A stretch of 64,000 nucleotides of DNA from Osedax fenrisi (Eukaryota; Annelida; Polychaeta; Sabellida; Siboglinidae): assembly GCA_964019155.1 (NCBI GenBank), contig OZ025244.1, positions 36,237,429 through 36,301,428 on the forward strand, read 5' to 3'. The translations under genes were made by a program, and so were the position numbers. The notes below the pieces were generated by a model. It saw only the letters and a program-made list of their open reading frames with translations. It was not told the origin of the DNA and ran no database searches. This document shows positions 55,269-62,601 of this stretch, in pieces. Numbering within the stretch: position 1 is the first letter of the stretch; each line of letters begins with the position of its first letter.

Positions 55269-56079
55269 TTATTATTTTGTTGTTTTTATTTCAGTTGATT
55301 CCTTTCATCCTATCTAGAAACTTAGATACAGTTATTTTATGTATATACAACTTGATCTAGTGAATAGCTCTTATATTAATACATTAATACATCCATATTT
55401 TAACAAGAGCCTATCATTTATTATAAACAATTATATACACACTTCTAAATATTATACTAATAACTACTTCATGGTTATGAATTAGGTAATACTGTTTGCG
55501 TGTCTTGTAATGTTATACTTACTTATAAGTCTAAGCCTGCTTATATAACCATGTAAATGTATAATAATTAGAGTGTTCATGTGTATTAAATATGGGTAAA
55601 AGGTATAAGTAGGTACTACCAGGATATATACGTAGGCTACGATATCATACACGACACCGACATAACCTTGTATATAGTTCATTGCATACTATGCACTTAT
55701 CATATATAATAACTGCAAGTAGGTATCTATCTATACTATAGATGATCTCTGATAACGATAATACCAACGAGACTGCATACAGTAGTACTATAGTAATATA
55801 GTACAGTAGTACTGTAGTAATATATTACACTAGTACTATAGTACACTAGTAATGTAGTACTATAGTACACTAGTACTGTAGTACACTAGTAATGTAGTAC
55901 TATAGTACACTAGTAATATAGTACAGTAGTAATATAGTACACTAGTACTATAGTACAGTAGTACTGTAGTACTGTAGTACTGCGAGTTGCACTCGAGATA
56001 CAATAACAGGAAAGTGTATATTTTGCCGAATACTGAATAGATTAATAATTACGACACCATGAGTTTCACATTTTGATAT

Positions 56080-56129
<50 letters not shown>

Positions 56130-56196
56130 TATATCGGTATACGGTATAGCTCTGATAACGATAATACCAACGAGACTGTATACAGTAGTACTATAG

Positions 56197-56234
<38 letters not shown>

Positions 56235-57021
56235 ATCTCTATACATTACTATAGTACTAGTTATAACTCATGTAAAATAATACAGTGTAATATGTCATTT
56301 TAAATATCGTAATATATATTAAATATTTGTAAAAAAAATTATATATTAAACTAATCATTTCCACTATTTATGGGTGTAGTTTAGTATAGTATAGATTATT
56401 GGTTTAAGAAATAAATGTATTATTCAATTTAAAACTATAATATCACATCGCCTGATAGATATCGCTAGATAACGCCCGCCTCAAATATAATTCTATAAAT
56501 AGACTAACCGTTATGTAATACTTCACACGTCGTAGCGTACTATTGCGGGCGTGCACGTCGCACAACAGATAACCACGACCGAAAGCCTCGGCTCGTAGCG
56601 CCATCTGTACGCGTACTAGTTGTAGAGGTTTCGCTGAAGGTAGCGCGCTACCATTCTGGTAACCCGGTGTAACCACCACGATGCTGGTATTCGCCGCCAT
56701 TGATAGCGACCACCGCACTCTCTCCTCCTCTGTTAGCGACGTATTCCTCGACTGGTATTGCGAGCTGATGACGAACACAGAAGCGTCGTGACTCATACAC
56801 CTGATGTTGATGTCTGCTTCACCGGAGGCTATGACCTCTAGCTCGACCTCTACGGCGTCGCCTACGTTCACCGGCTCCATCTGGTCTGGAGAGAAGCGTA
56901 CGACGGTAGTACGGCGTATGTTGACCTCTAGTGCCTGGTGACCTTTAGGGCCGAGTATACATACTACTATGGCAACGGATAATATAGACCACGTGACTGC
57001 ATCTCGATATAATCTAGTCAT
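41771..57021 (-). CDS. SLC10A3/SLC10A5-like: SLC10 family (sodium/bile acid symporter-like) transporter, nine exons
   Basis: Nine exons join in frame with GT-AG introns into 525 residues: 57021-56509, 50107-50006, 49493-49419, 48180-48009, 45775-45553, 44998-44867, 43577-43442, 42565-42489, 41918-41771. Residues 1-25 look like a signal or leader segment. Residues 26-170 form an extracellular domain with four N-glycosylation sequons (N93, N111, N123, N160) and cysteines C75 and C154. Residues 176-480 are the multi-pass SLC10 core, followed by a charged tail of about 45 residues. Residues matching the sodium ligands of bacterial ASBT homologues are kept: Q224, S261, N262, S275, T279, E430 and Q434, with motifs GCAPGGGNSN and ETGIQN. 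A long N-terminal domain is known in SLC10A3 and SLC10A5, and the length is close to SLC10A3. The substrate cannot be inferred; transport is probably at a membrane with sodium coupling. Start: first ATG in the open frame; the frame is open further upstream but without ATG. Confidence 0.92.
41919..42488 (-). other. SLC10-like intron 8
   Basis: AT-rich, with short TA runs. No other feature seen. Confidence 0.8.
42489..42565 (-). CDS. SLC10-like exon 8: last transmembrane helix
   Basis: Codes for residues 452-476 plus two bases of 477: EEYALLALLIIALLSPIPMY then ILIFI. It is the expected final core helix, with the proline-rich turn of the family. Acceptor is a pyrimidine-rich CACCCACCCCTCTAG; donor GT|GTTAGT. 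A GTATGC donor four bases later would break the frame with exon 9, so GTTAGT was chosen. Confidence 0.85.
42566..43441 (-). other. SLC10-like intron 7 with purine-rich tract
   Basis: Contains an imperfect GA/GATA-rich block (42938-43320) on the plus strand, so the transcript is pyrimidine-rich there. No coding content; the open frames at 42877-43245 on both strands are low-complexity products of this tract. Confidence 0.8.
42938..43320. repeat. GA/GATA-rich low-complexity tract
   Basis: Strand-asymmetric purine-rich sequence built from GAGA, GATA and TATAGA runs. It may have DNA-structure effects, but nothing beyond composition is visible. Confidence 0.85.
43442..43577 (-). CDS. SLC10-like exon 7: ETGIQN sodium-binding motif
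   Basis: Codes for the end of residue 406 to 451, including GMLLSKLSCR and SLETGIQNMGVAIV. E430 and Q434 correspond to the conserved Glu and Gln that bind sodium in SLC10 and ASBT structures. Acceptor CGTCGTCAG|T, donor GAG|GTAGAT, phase 0 at the end. Confidence 0.93.
43886..44475. repeat. Mobile segment with GTANNNTA octamer array, copy 1
   Basis: A unique-looking head (TCTCTGATAACGATAATACC...) is followed by an array of 8-bp units of the form GTANNNTA (43928-44369) and a conserved tail (44370-44475, starting TGCGAGTTGCACTCGAGATA). In the array ten octamers make an 80-bp higher-order unit: GTACTGTAGTACACTAGTAA starts at 43981, 44061 and 44141. The same head and tail flank a shorter array at 55720-56083, so the whole segment has been duplicated or transposed. 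Confidence 0.88.
44499..44682. mobile_element. Hairpin MITE with 62-bp inverted repeats
   Basis: The arms 44499-44560 and 44621-44682 are reverse complements with two mismatches in 62 positions; a 60-bp TA-rich loop separates them. The termini AGTATACT are flanked by TATA, consistent with a TA target duplication. It carries no coding sequence and lies in intron 6, where the transcript would fold into a long hairpin. Confidence 0.85.
44704..44771. repeat. (TA)n microsatellite
   Basis: TA run of about 30 units ending about 95 bp downstream (in transcript sense) of exon 6. Confidence 0.95.
44867..44998 (-). CDS. SLC10-like exon 6: two further helices
   Basis: Codes for the end of residue 362 to 405 plus two bases of 406. 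Hydrophobic sequence RILKPFLIFTLTFFLVAGMY, then ILMMITWHKVLICILLPYSG; the PYSG end matches the family F/L-P-x-x-G turn. Acceptor CTAAACAG|A, donor TCGGG|GTTAGT. The open frame runs past the donor into a (TA)n tract, which is not coding. Confidence 0.9.
44999..45552 (-). other. SLC10-like intron 5
   Basis: AT-rich; a slightly GC-richer patch at 45300-45420 has no recognised feature. Confidence 0.8.
45553..45775 (-). CDS. SLC10-like exon 5: middle core helices
   Basis: Codes for residues 288-361 plus two bases of 362. It begins with VMMPIWL, matching the (G)MMPL motif after the sodium-site helix, and continues into IPFRFIMISILMNTGPLCLGVAIA, which fits the next helix of SLC10 proteins. A loop of about 25 residues between them (NRFLNGPGNEVELGGVDT) carries acidic and glycine residues. 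Acceptor TCAATACAG|TG, donor ATTAG|GTTATT. Confidence 0.9.
45797..45858. promoter_or_regulatory. Triple CACGTG cluster in a short direct repeat
   Basis: Three CACGTG palindromes (45807-45812, 45828-45833, 45849-45854) at exactly 21-bp spacing, two of them inside near-identical copies of GTTGTTATCACGTGTCATA. CACGTG is the binding core of bHLH-zip factors. Position in intron 4, about 20-80 bp upstream of exon 5 in the transcript, makes a regulatory role possible but unproven. Confidence 0.4.
46268..46325. repeat. (TA)n microsatellite
   Basis: Long uninterrupted TA run in intron 4. Confidence 0.95.
47549..47587. repeat. (TA)n microsatellite
   Basis: TA run in intron 4. Confidence 0.95.
48009..48180 (-). 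CDS. SLC10-like exon 4: GCAPGG motif and sodium-site helix crossover
   Basis: Codes for residues 231-287 plus the first base of 288. It holds GCAPGGGNSN (253-262), the broken-helix motif of the family, and VSLSITMT (272-279) with S275 and T279 at sodium-ligand positions. Acceptor CATTGTAG|ATA, donor ATCG|GTTAGT, phase 1. This is the strongest single piece of family evidence. Confidence 0.95.
48181..49418 (-). other. SLC10-like intron 3
   Basis: AT-rich with a small hairpin (48979-49031) and a GC-richer patch at 49115-49230 containing short palindromes; no family recognised. Confidence 0.8.
48979..49031. repeat. Short inverted repeat (hairpin)
   Basis: GTATACATCATCGATGTAAA and its near-complement converge on AAAAGTTTTT, giving a stem of about 24 bp with a few mismatches. 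It may be a MITE remnant. Confidence 0.6.
49419..49493 (-). CDS. SLC10-like exon 3: second core helix with conserved Gln
   Basis: Codes for residues 206-230, VVKESFSRP then IAPLIGLFCQF. Q224 aligns with the sodium-site glutamine of the bacterial ASBT homologue (GFLCQF-type motif). Acceptor TATAG|GTA, donor ATG|GTAAGT, phase 0 on both sides, so skipping this 75-nt exon would keep the frame. Confidence 0.9.
49494..50005 (-). other. SLC10-like intron 2 with CpG-bearing short repeats
   Basis: The stretch 49740-49980 is unusually CpG-rich for the locus and carries degenerate copies of GTTCGCGTGCGTTTAA, ending in a tandem 24-bp duplication (49931-49954 and 49955-49978, one mismatch) about 27 bp from the exon 2 donor. 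Confidence 0.75.
50006..50107 (-). CDS. SLC10-like exon 2: first core transmembrane helix
   Basis: Codes for residues 172-205, ending MGCELDIR. The acceptor CACACGACAG and donor CGG|GTTAGT give phase 0 on both sides. The GCELD-type ending of the first helix is a family feature. A second AG inside the exon (after GATCGCAG) could serve as an alternative in-frame acceptor removing five residues. Confidence 0.9.
50285..50415. promoter_or_regulatory. Palindrome-rich block with NRF-1-type site in intron 1
   Basis: Contains the hairpin GCGGGTG-CGTATA-CACCCGC (50310-50329) inside a looser outer stem of ATCGGT-type arms, the palindrome ACCGATATATCGGT (about 50385-50398), and GCGCATGCGC (50404-50413), a perfect NRF-1-type palindrome. 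It lies about 180-310 bp upstream of exon 2, so an internal promoter is conceivable; a decayed inverted-repeat element is equally possible. Confidence 0.35.
51026..51060. repeat. (TA)n microsatellite
   Basis: TA run flanked by TATAGTGTA-type imperfect repeats (50990-51080) in intron 1. Confidence 0.9.
51180..51246. repeat. (TA)n microsatellite
   Basis: TA run of about 65 bp with a single TTTA interruption. Confidence 0.95.
52164..52468 (+). mobile_element. tRNA-derived SINE, full-length-like copy
   Basis: The head (52165-52235) has a pol III A box TGGCTCAGTGG (52172-52182) and a degenerate B box GGATTCTAGCC (52215-52225) at tRNA-like spacing. The body (52311-52436) starts TCGGCTCTCG and includes AGTTCCTGGATGGGATGA, shared with a second copy at 60245-60388. 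The 3' end is a simple A/C/T-rich tail (AATAATAACAACAACAATAA). It is not a functional tRNA gene: the cloverleaf arms do not pair well and the B box is altered. It sits in intron 1, antisense to the host gene. Confidence 0.82.
53354..53792. repeat. Tandem duplication of the P-like element 3' flank
   Basis: Units 53354-53532 and 53533-53711 are 179 bp each and differ at about six positions. A third, more diverged block (53711-53792) repeats the last ~27 codons of the transposase frame, matching 53869-53950, and its flank resembles the 179-bp units. The 3' end of the element has therefore been copied in tandem about three times. Confidence 0.85.
53869..54937 (-). pseudogene. P-element/THAP9-like transposase, C-terminal part, frameshifted
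   Basis: Recognisable by TAKFCSFFNNLFDIFNS (the TANF...WFDCLN block of P/THAP9 transposases), then SQD, then LENFFSRIRSRGGNRDNP followed by FIADYR, which is the QD-x-LE-x-FFS-x-IR-x-RGG signature of the family. The coding stretch 54937-54549 continues in another frame from 54588 to 53869. The break lies at 54572-54575, where CTCT looks like a 2-bp duplication of CT between the SQD and LENFFS blocks. The start is an exon boundary (TTTTTAG acceptor at 54938), not an initiation codon. Downstream are Cys-rich segments (NCTECSSLL, ECKLILCNNC). It cannot act as a transposase. Confidence 0.85.
55231..55264. repeat. (TA)n microsatellite
   Basis: TA run in intron 1. Confidence 0.95.
55720..56083. repeat. 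Mobile segment with GTANNNTA octamer array, copy 2
   Basis: Same head (TCTCTGATAACGATAATACC), shorter octamer array (55780-55980) and same tail (TGCGAGTTGCACTCGAGATA..., to about 56083) as the copy in intron 6. The tail differs at few positions, for example ATGAGTTTC against ATGATTTTC. The array is about half as long and its octamers are in a different order, so array length varies independently of the flanks. Confidence 0.88.
56084..56127. repeat. (TA)n microsatellite
   Basis: TA run directly after the octamer-array tail, the same arrangement as in copy 1. Confidence 0.95.
56149..56232. repeat. Third, truncated head of the octamer-array segment plus (TA)n
   Basis: CTCTGATAACGATAATACCA and the start of the array (CAGTAGTACTATAGTAAT) are present, then the array is replaced by a TA run (56199-56232). 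The tail is missing. Confidence 0.8.
56509..57021 (-). CDS. SLC10-like exon 1: leader and extracellular N-terminal domain
   Basis: Codes for residues 1-171. The hydrophobic stretch WSILSVAIVVCILG follows a short basic/polar N-terminus, consistent with a signal peptide or signal anchor. The rest is soluble, beta-rich in appearance, with sequons NTS, NTS, NGS and NST. The exon is GC-richer than its surroundings and has an open codon pattern throughout. Donor is ACG|GTTAGT, phase 0; the open frame runs on to 56443 only by chance. A GTG at 57033 lies in the same frame, but an ATG four codons later is the likelier start. Confidence 0.9.
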
Positions 57022-57960
57022 CGTCGCGCACACTTTCCCTAATGTATTACCGCTTAATATATATCTAACTTTCTCTCTATAGAGATATATCTCTACCTAT
57101 ATAACCTCTTCCTCTTGTAGGATAGTTGTGTTTATCGGACCGTGACGATGAAGAGAGCGATAGGTACAACGATAGCTAACTAAACACACTTACCTAACTT
57201 TAACCTAACGTGTGGCTATCGTTAATCTAGAGTTAGGCTATAGTCAGGCTATATTATCTATTAAGAGACGACTATAGAAGGGTTATGTATATGATGGGGA
57301 CAGAGTTACTATTGATGTAGGCTAGATATTCTCGAGGGTTTTATACTACGAGATGGTAGCGATCGCAAAGGGGCGGGTCATAGAGATACAGAAACACGGA
57401 GTCACGTGACACCTGATATATTAGATGTATACCTGATATATCACGTATGGGCGTGTCGGGTTGTTTACTATCGGGGGCACGACGCGCGCGCACACGCCAT
57501 CGTAGGTAGCACGTGATCATTTGTTTACTTCTCGAGATCATGTGACCCGTATTGTAGCGAATTAGCCCCACCCAACCGCTAGCCTCATTTGTTTATAAAT
57601 TATATCGTCATCTATACTTAAACCAGCATGGGGTCTAATTATCTACTAAGGTTGGGTAGATACCATTTTCTCGCTGCTTACCTATCCGTCACGCATGACT
57701 GACTCGAGTAGTATATTACACGTCGCGAGAGAGACCTAACTTAGGTGGACGCGTATCCTCTACTGACGAGTACTGATTGTTACAATATACAATAGGTGGC
57801 GGTACCTGTTCGTGATGTAATCCTCTTATTCATAACGAGTGGTTACGCGCATGCGCTAAAGCGGCTGATATTGAGTACGCATGCGTGCATTCAGATAATG
57901 CGTAACGAGATGCCACCGAACTCATTGTTATCTAAGAATTCACACGTTAAAATAGTGATA
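57022..57960 (-). promoter_or_regulatory. CpG-richer 5' flank, probable promoter of the SLC10-like gene
   Basis: Markedly richer in CG than the surrounding DNA. It contains GTCACGTGAC (57401-57410, full palindromic E-box of the USF/TFE class), CACGTG (57510-57515), GGGGCGGG (57370-57377), two TTGTTTACT sites (57461, 57521; forkhead-like), GCGCATGCGC (57847-57856) and ACGCATGCGT (57877-57886), both NRF-1-type palindromes. The transcription start is unknown, and a 5' UTR intron could lie here. No coding frame on the plus strand resembles a known protein, so a divergent gene is possible but not seen. Confidence 0.5.
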
Positions 57961-60213
57961 TTATCCAATAAATATACCTAGGTATATAGGTATATATATA
58001 AACAGCTGTCTATATATATATGTATATAGATATAGATATATAGTTATGCCTAGATACAGCTATATATATAGTTACATTTATGATATGTCATTGTTAGGTA
58101 TTATCTGGGAGTTATCTCATTATATTATATATAAATCATTGATAATACTTATTAATTATTATAAATTATTTTCGAACTATAGTTCCTATATAGATATCAT
58201 ATATTAGTTATATTTATAAATGTCGTCGTCTAATTGTAATTGTTGCGCACTACGATGCATATTTCTAGATAACGTAAACGTATTAGAATATACATTTCCT
58301 TCCCCAATATGAACTACATAAAGATTATATGTCGATTAATCACGAGTAGTTATTTATATATATATCATATTATACTATCTTACTAAAATGTAAATTTACG
58401 TAATTTCAAATAAGTTTTCTATTAAATATATTTATTTATTTACATCGTACTATATATTATATATTTAGAAATTCATAAAATAAGCTAATTTATCCAATCT
58501 AACATATCATCAACTGGTATGATAAAGTGATTAAACCTGATTTTATAAATTTATCTTTTTAAACGTATTAATATAAATATTCTATGTTACTTTATTTATT
58601 ATTTATGTATACGTTATATACATATTAAATATTATATAAATTAATTCTAAATTTTGAATTAAGTGTAGCTATAAATATATTATATTATGTGTAGTATATA
58701 TATTATCATTAAACTTATCATTTACCTAATTATGCAAATATAATAATTCAGAGTATTGTATTATTTATATTTTTAGTATATATATATTATATATTAAGTA
58801 TATATACTATATTTTTAGTATTATATTTATTTTCCGTCTATAGTATTTAAAACATATATCATATATGATATTTCGAAATAGATCAATATATACATCGATC
58901 TATTTCGAAATGTTAAGTTTAAATAATTCAGTAATCGAAGTATATATATATATATACTTTAAAGTATACTTTAATTAGGTTGACTAGAAATATGTTTGTT
59001 CTGAAACTTGCCTTTTAAGGTAATGGATAACTTTAACTTTATATTTCAATATATTACCTTAGTATTGATATCAGTAAAATATAATATATTTATTGTATGG
59101 TATCTAGACATTTTTAAATAATCATGTCCTTGGTAAGGATTAGAAGATCTTCATAATAAGTTATAATCATCAAAGTAAGTATCTCCACGAGTTCAGAAAT
59201 GAATAAAAGTGATTTATAATGGTATATTAAAATATAGGAAAAACAACGAATCAACAAATGTGTAAAATGTACCGATATATTGAGAAAACATATTATTTAA
59301 ATTACGATACGGTGATTATTATCTTATAAGTTTCCAAATACTGTGTTATTAAGTTAACTTAATCAATTGAGCATAATCTAAAATGAGATTAAAAAAATTG
59401 ATATATCAATTGAATATATTTTTCTAAACGTTTGAAACCCTCGAGTATTGAATACTATCAGTAGGGATTTTAATCAAGAGTTACAAATAAATAATAAGAA
59501 ATTATAAAACGTTTAGTAGGTGATAATATTAAGTTAATATTAGATTAACATATAACTAATACAATTATGTTACCGTTAATATGTATAGGAAAAAGTACAT
59601 TTATTATAAATGTGTATTCAAATAGTATTACAATAATATTAGTCACATACAAATAGAGAAGTATGGTTAACTTTAGATAGGATAGTGATTATTTACTTGA
59701 ATATTGAAGTCCCCTGTAGGTGAATCCTGCATGTAGGAATTACAATTTTAACTGAATAAATAGATTCAAGTATATCAAGTTGAGATATACCATCACAATT
59801 ATTATCAGTTTGTTAACAGTTATCGTTAACGCCACCTATATGAGGTAAATTTTAGGAAAATTGTGTTGTTTATAATTTAAATTTGTATTAAACTATATAA
59901 TTTTAAAATGTATTTTAAATTAGTATGTATGATATGATGAAAAATAAGTATTTATTGTTAATTTATAATAAAGTAATAGGTCATTTTGGTTTTAAATACA
60001 ATACATCTATATGGCGAGTAAAATCTAACTTATATTGCATGTAATTTAATATAAAAATTAAAATATAGTTGTATGACCATCTCGGCAAACCAAAATGTAT
60101 TTCAGTAATGTCGATACTAATACCAGAAGCGGTAGGAATTGGGTATTAAATACGTTGTGTAGGTTTTGAGTTTTATATATTTAATTTATAAATTCTTCTT
60201 TATGCGTATAGCT

Positions 60214-60244
<31 letters not shown>
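57960..60244. other. AT-rich intergenic region
   Basis: Short palindromic TA runs near 57990-58070 and a perfect 15-bp inverted repeat at 58870-58884/58897-58911. No open frame of note; nothing else recognised. A (TA)n tract closes it at 60216-60245. Confidence 0.6.
58870..58911. repeat. Perfect 15-bp inverted repeat
   Basis: ATTTCGAAATAGATC and its exact complement are separated by 12 bases. Each arm also holds the palindrome ATTTCGAAAT. It has no gene next to it and no terminator context. Confidence 0.75.
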
Positions 60245-60245
<1 letters not shown>

Positions 60246-60388
60246 CGGCTCTCGTTAAAACCATAGATGCCTTAACATGAGAGCGGCTTCGAAGGGACAT
60301 TAGAGCCACATATGGTTATAAGTGAAAACTTCATCTAAGTTCCTGGATGGGATGAAAGGATTCCACCAAATAAAATAACAATAACAAT
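60245..60388 (+). mobile_element. 5'-truncated SINE copy
   Basis: Matches the body of the SINE at 52311-52468 from TCGGCTCTCG to the AACAATAACAAT tail, with scattered substitutions and a small insertion (ACATATGG against CATATGG). It lacks the tRNA-like head and begins directly after a (TA)n run, as expected from 5' truncation. Confidence 0.85.
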
Positions 60389-60389
60389 A

Positions 60390-60990
60390 TATATATATAT
60401 AAGAATATATAAGAATATATTCTTATATATTTAGCTAATAAGCTTATTATATATGTAATCAAGATTATAACATACTAATATGTCTAATGTGTATACAAAA
60501 ATATAGCTAATATAACTATAAAAACATATATAATAAATATATATATATACATATAAAGATATACTTTAATATATAACAACTGTTTAGTAATCATATTATT
60601 ATACATCTTAGTTACATCGTGAATTAAACAGGTATTTCGAAATAACCGCTTGTTTACAAACGTTATACTGATAAACAAACAATCACTTTCTCCTCGATAG
60701 ATGGGTGCACACTGCACGGCGTCTACCCGTTGATGACGTCATAGTATGTAGACATCCGTGTCTTAGTGATTTACGTCACGATCGTAAATAACACCTGCCT
60801 GTCACTCTTACAAATGTAACTAGAATTACGTATGAAATAAGGTGTAAAGTATGGCCTCGTATTCACGTGACTATGTTGCGTAATAATGTTGCATGCTAAT
60901 GTTGCGTAATCGTTGAAGGGAGTAACCTGGTCGAGTGTAAAACTAGTTGACACATATATATATTTATATTATATAATAAACAAATATTTG
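60390..60990. other. Intergenic spacer with a GC-richer patch
   Basis: The interval 60640-60930 has more CG dinucleotides and repeats such as ATGTTGCGTAAT and ATGTTGCATGCTA, but its open frames (60484-60717 and 60771-60953, minus strand) show no family resemblance. Probably non-coding. Confidence 0.4.
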
Positions 60991-60995
60991 TAATA

Positions 60996-61934
60996 GGGGA
61001 AAGTCTCCGATTACCGACCCCTTAATGATTATTTGTAATAACTTAATCAATATTAAATATATTTATTTGAAATTTTTTAATTAGGGTAATATTACTGCAA
61101 TGAATAATGTGGATATTTTAAATTTTTGATATAATTATATTTACAAGAATAAACAAGGGGGTCGGTAATCGGATACATGTGCCTAATACCGACCCCTAAA
61201 ATGATCGTGGTATAAATAATTGTAGTATTATAATATCCAATAAAAATAGTAGATGTACTTAAATATAATTAATTATAACAAGCACGCAGTTTATTTATTA
61301 TTGAATTTATGTTTTAATAGTAATATTAAATTTAAATTTAAACTTTATAGTAATTATATTAAAATAGTGTATATTATTATTTAATATTTATTTATTAATC
61401 AATATGTATATAATCAACTGGAATCATGAATCCTAAATTTATATAAATGATACACAATCAAGTTACGACATAATTTAAAGTAAAATATGGATCTATTTCG
61501 ATTGGATATTATAAATCACATGGGGTCGGTATTAGGGTAATTTAGGGGGTCGGTAATAGGAAAATAACATGGGTTGCTATAATTAAGATATATTGGTTAA
61601 TAGTTATTCAAATTAAATTATTTTTATAATTGTTATAAAATTTGTATTGATATAAAATATTATGTGCAGTATTAAGTTTCTTTTAATTAATAAATTATTT
61701 ACAATGATTTAAAAAAAGTTATTATTCAAATATTAAAAAAATAAAAACAGAATATTACATTTTATCAAATAACAATTGTAGGATTGAATATTTTTAAAAA
61801 CAAAATACTTATTCATGTATCATTAAATTACTAACATATCATGTATATATATTTTTTTTTTATATCTCTTATAGTTACTGAGATACGAGAAGGGGTCGGT
61901 ATTAGGAGGGGGTCCATAATCGGAGACTTTCCCC
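60996..61934. mobile_element. MITE A: GGGGAAAGT ends, CCGATTACCGACCCC-type motifs
   Basis: A 939-bp element flanked by TA (60994-60995, 61935-61936), with inverted termini of about 28 bp beginning GGGGAAAGTCTCCGATTA. Variants of GGGGTCGGTAATCGG recur in both orientations near 61012, 61158, 61189, 61523, 61545, 61893 and 61909. Inside the right end (complement) is GTATCTCAGTAACTATAA. The core has no coding sequence; the ORF at 61841-62038 crosses the boundary and is spurious. TA flanks suggest a Tc1/mariner-type mobiliser, by inference only. Confidence 0.82.
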
Positions 61935-61936
61935 TA

Positions 61937-62370
61937 TATATTATTTTCGTATATGTTTATATACAATCATTATTAATATATATATTCATCCCTACCGAAC
62001 TTATTCTTCTTATACATATCTTAAAAAATATATTATAAGATAATTAAACTACATTTTCATTTTATAATATATTATATTGTATTAATTAAATTATATTATA
62101 TTGTATACAATAATTATTAATAAATGTTCTCTTCATTAGTATAATTATAACTGAAATTTATATTGCATATTTTAATAATATCTATTTACAAATCGTATTT
62201 ATTTTAAATAGTGAGATACGCTTCAATGATTTTTCTAATTTTTTATTTACATTCTATTATAAATTTTACATTACATTTCCATTTATTTTCATACATTTAT
62301 ATTGATTTTATTTTTTATATTTAATATATATAGAAATTTCATTTTAAGGGGTTTTTCCAATTGAAATTAG
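61937..62370. other. AT-rich spacer
   Basis: Only TTTA-, ATTA- and TATT-rich sequence; nothing recognised. Confidence 0.6.
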
Positions 62371-62601
62371 TGGAAAGTAACCTAATACGGACACTTTAAT
62401 AATAAATGGTCTTAACATTTTATTATTTATTATTTTTATTTAAAAATTATAATATATTAATAATATAGGATTATAGATATTATTGTGATTTTAAAATTTG
62501 ATTTAATCTTTTCCATATATCTATATATCACAGGGATGTACGTATTCGGTACCCATGTCCGAATACGGACACCCTGTGTTATAATACGGACACCCTATAT
62601 A
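62371..62601. mobile_element. Solo left end and motif cluster related to MITE B
   Basis: TGGAAAGTAACCTAATACGG at about 62371 looks like another element terminus, and further CGAATACGGACACCC-type motifs occur at 62550-62595, including an inverted pair around GGTACCCATGT. No matching right end was found before MITE B starts, so this is either a fragment of an older copy or part of a composite into which MITE B inserted. Confidence 0.55.

Larger units (their letters stand above)
50108..56508 (-). other. SLC10-like intron 1 (6.4 kb), a repeat sink
   Basis: Donor GTTAGT at 56508, acceptor CACACGACAG at 50108. It contains a palindrome-rich block (50285-50415), several (TA)n runs, a tRNA-SINE (52164-52468), a P-element-like deletion derivative (53308-55012) and one octamer-array segment (55720-56083). 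The remaining stretches (50420-51020, 51660-52160, 52470-53300, 55020-55720, 56232-56508) are AT-rich with nothing else recognisable. Confidence 0.85.

Noticed and set aside
56049..56303. Coding ORFs rich in Tyr-Ile repeats on both strands
   Set aside because: Translations of (TA)n tracts. The same applies to the ends of the open frames at 44640-44843 and 44713-44770.
57796..57981. Possible divergent gene start
   Set aside because: Only 61 codons, no family resemblance, and it runs into TA-rich sequence. The CpG-rich context is better explained as promoter DNA.
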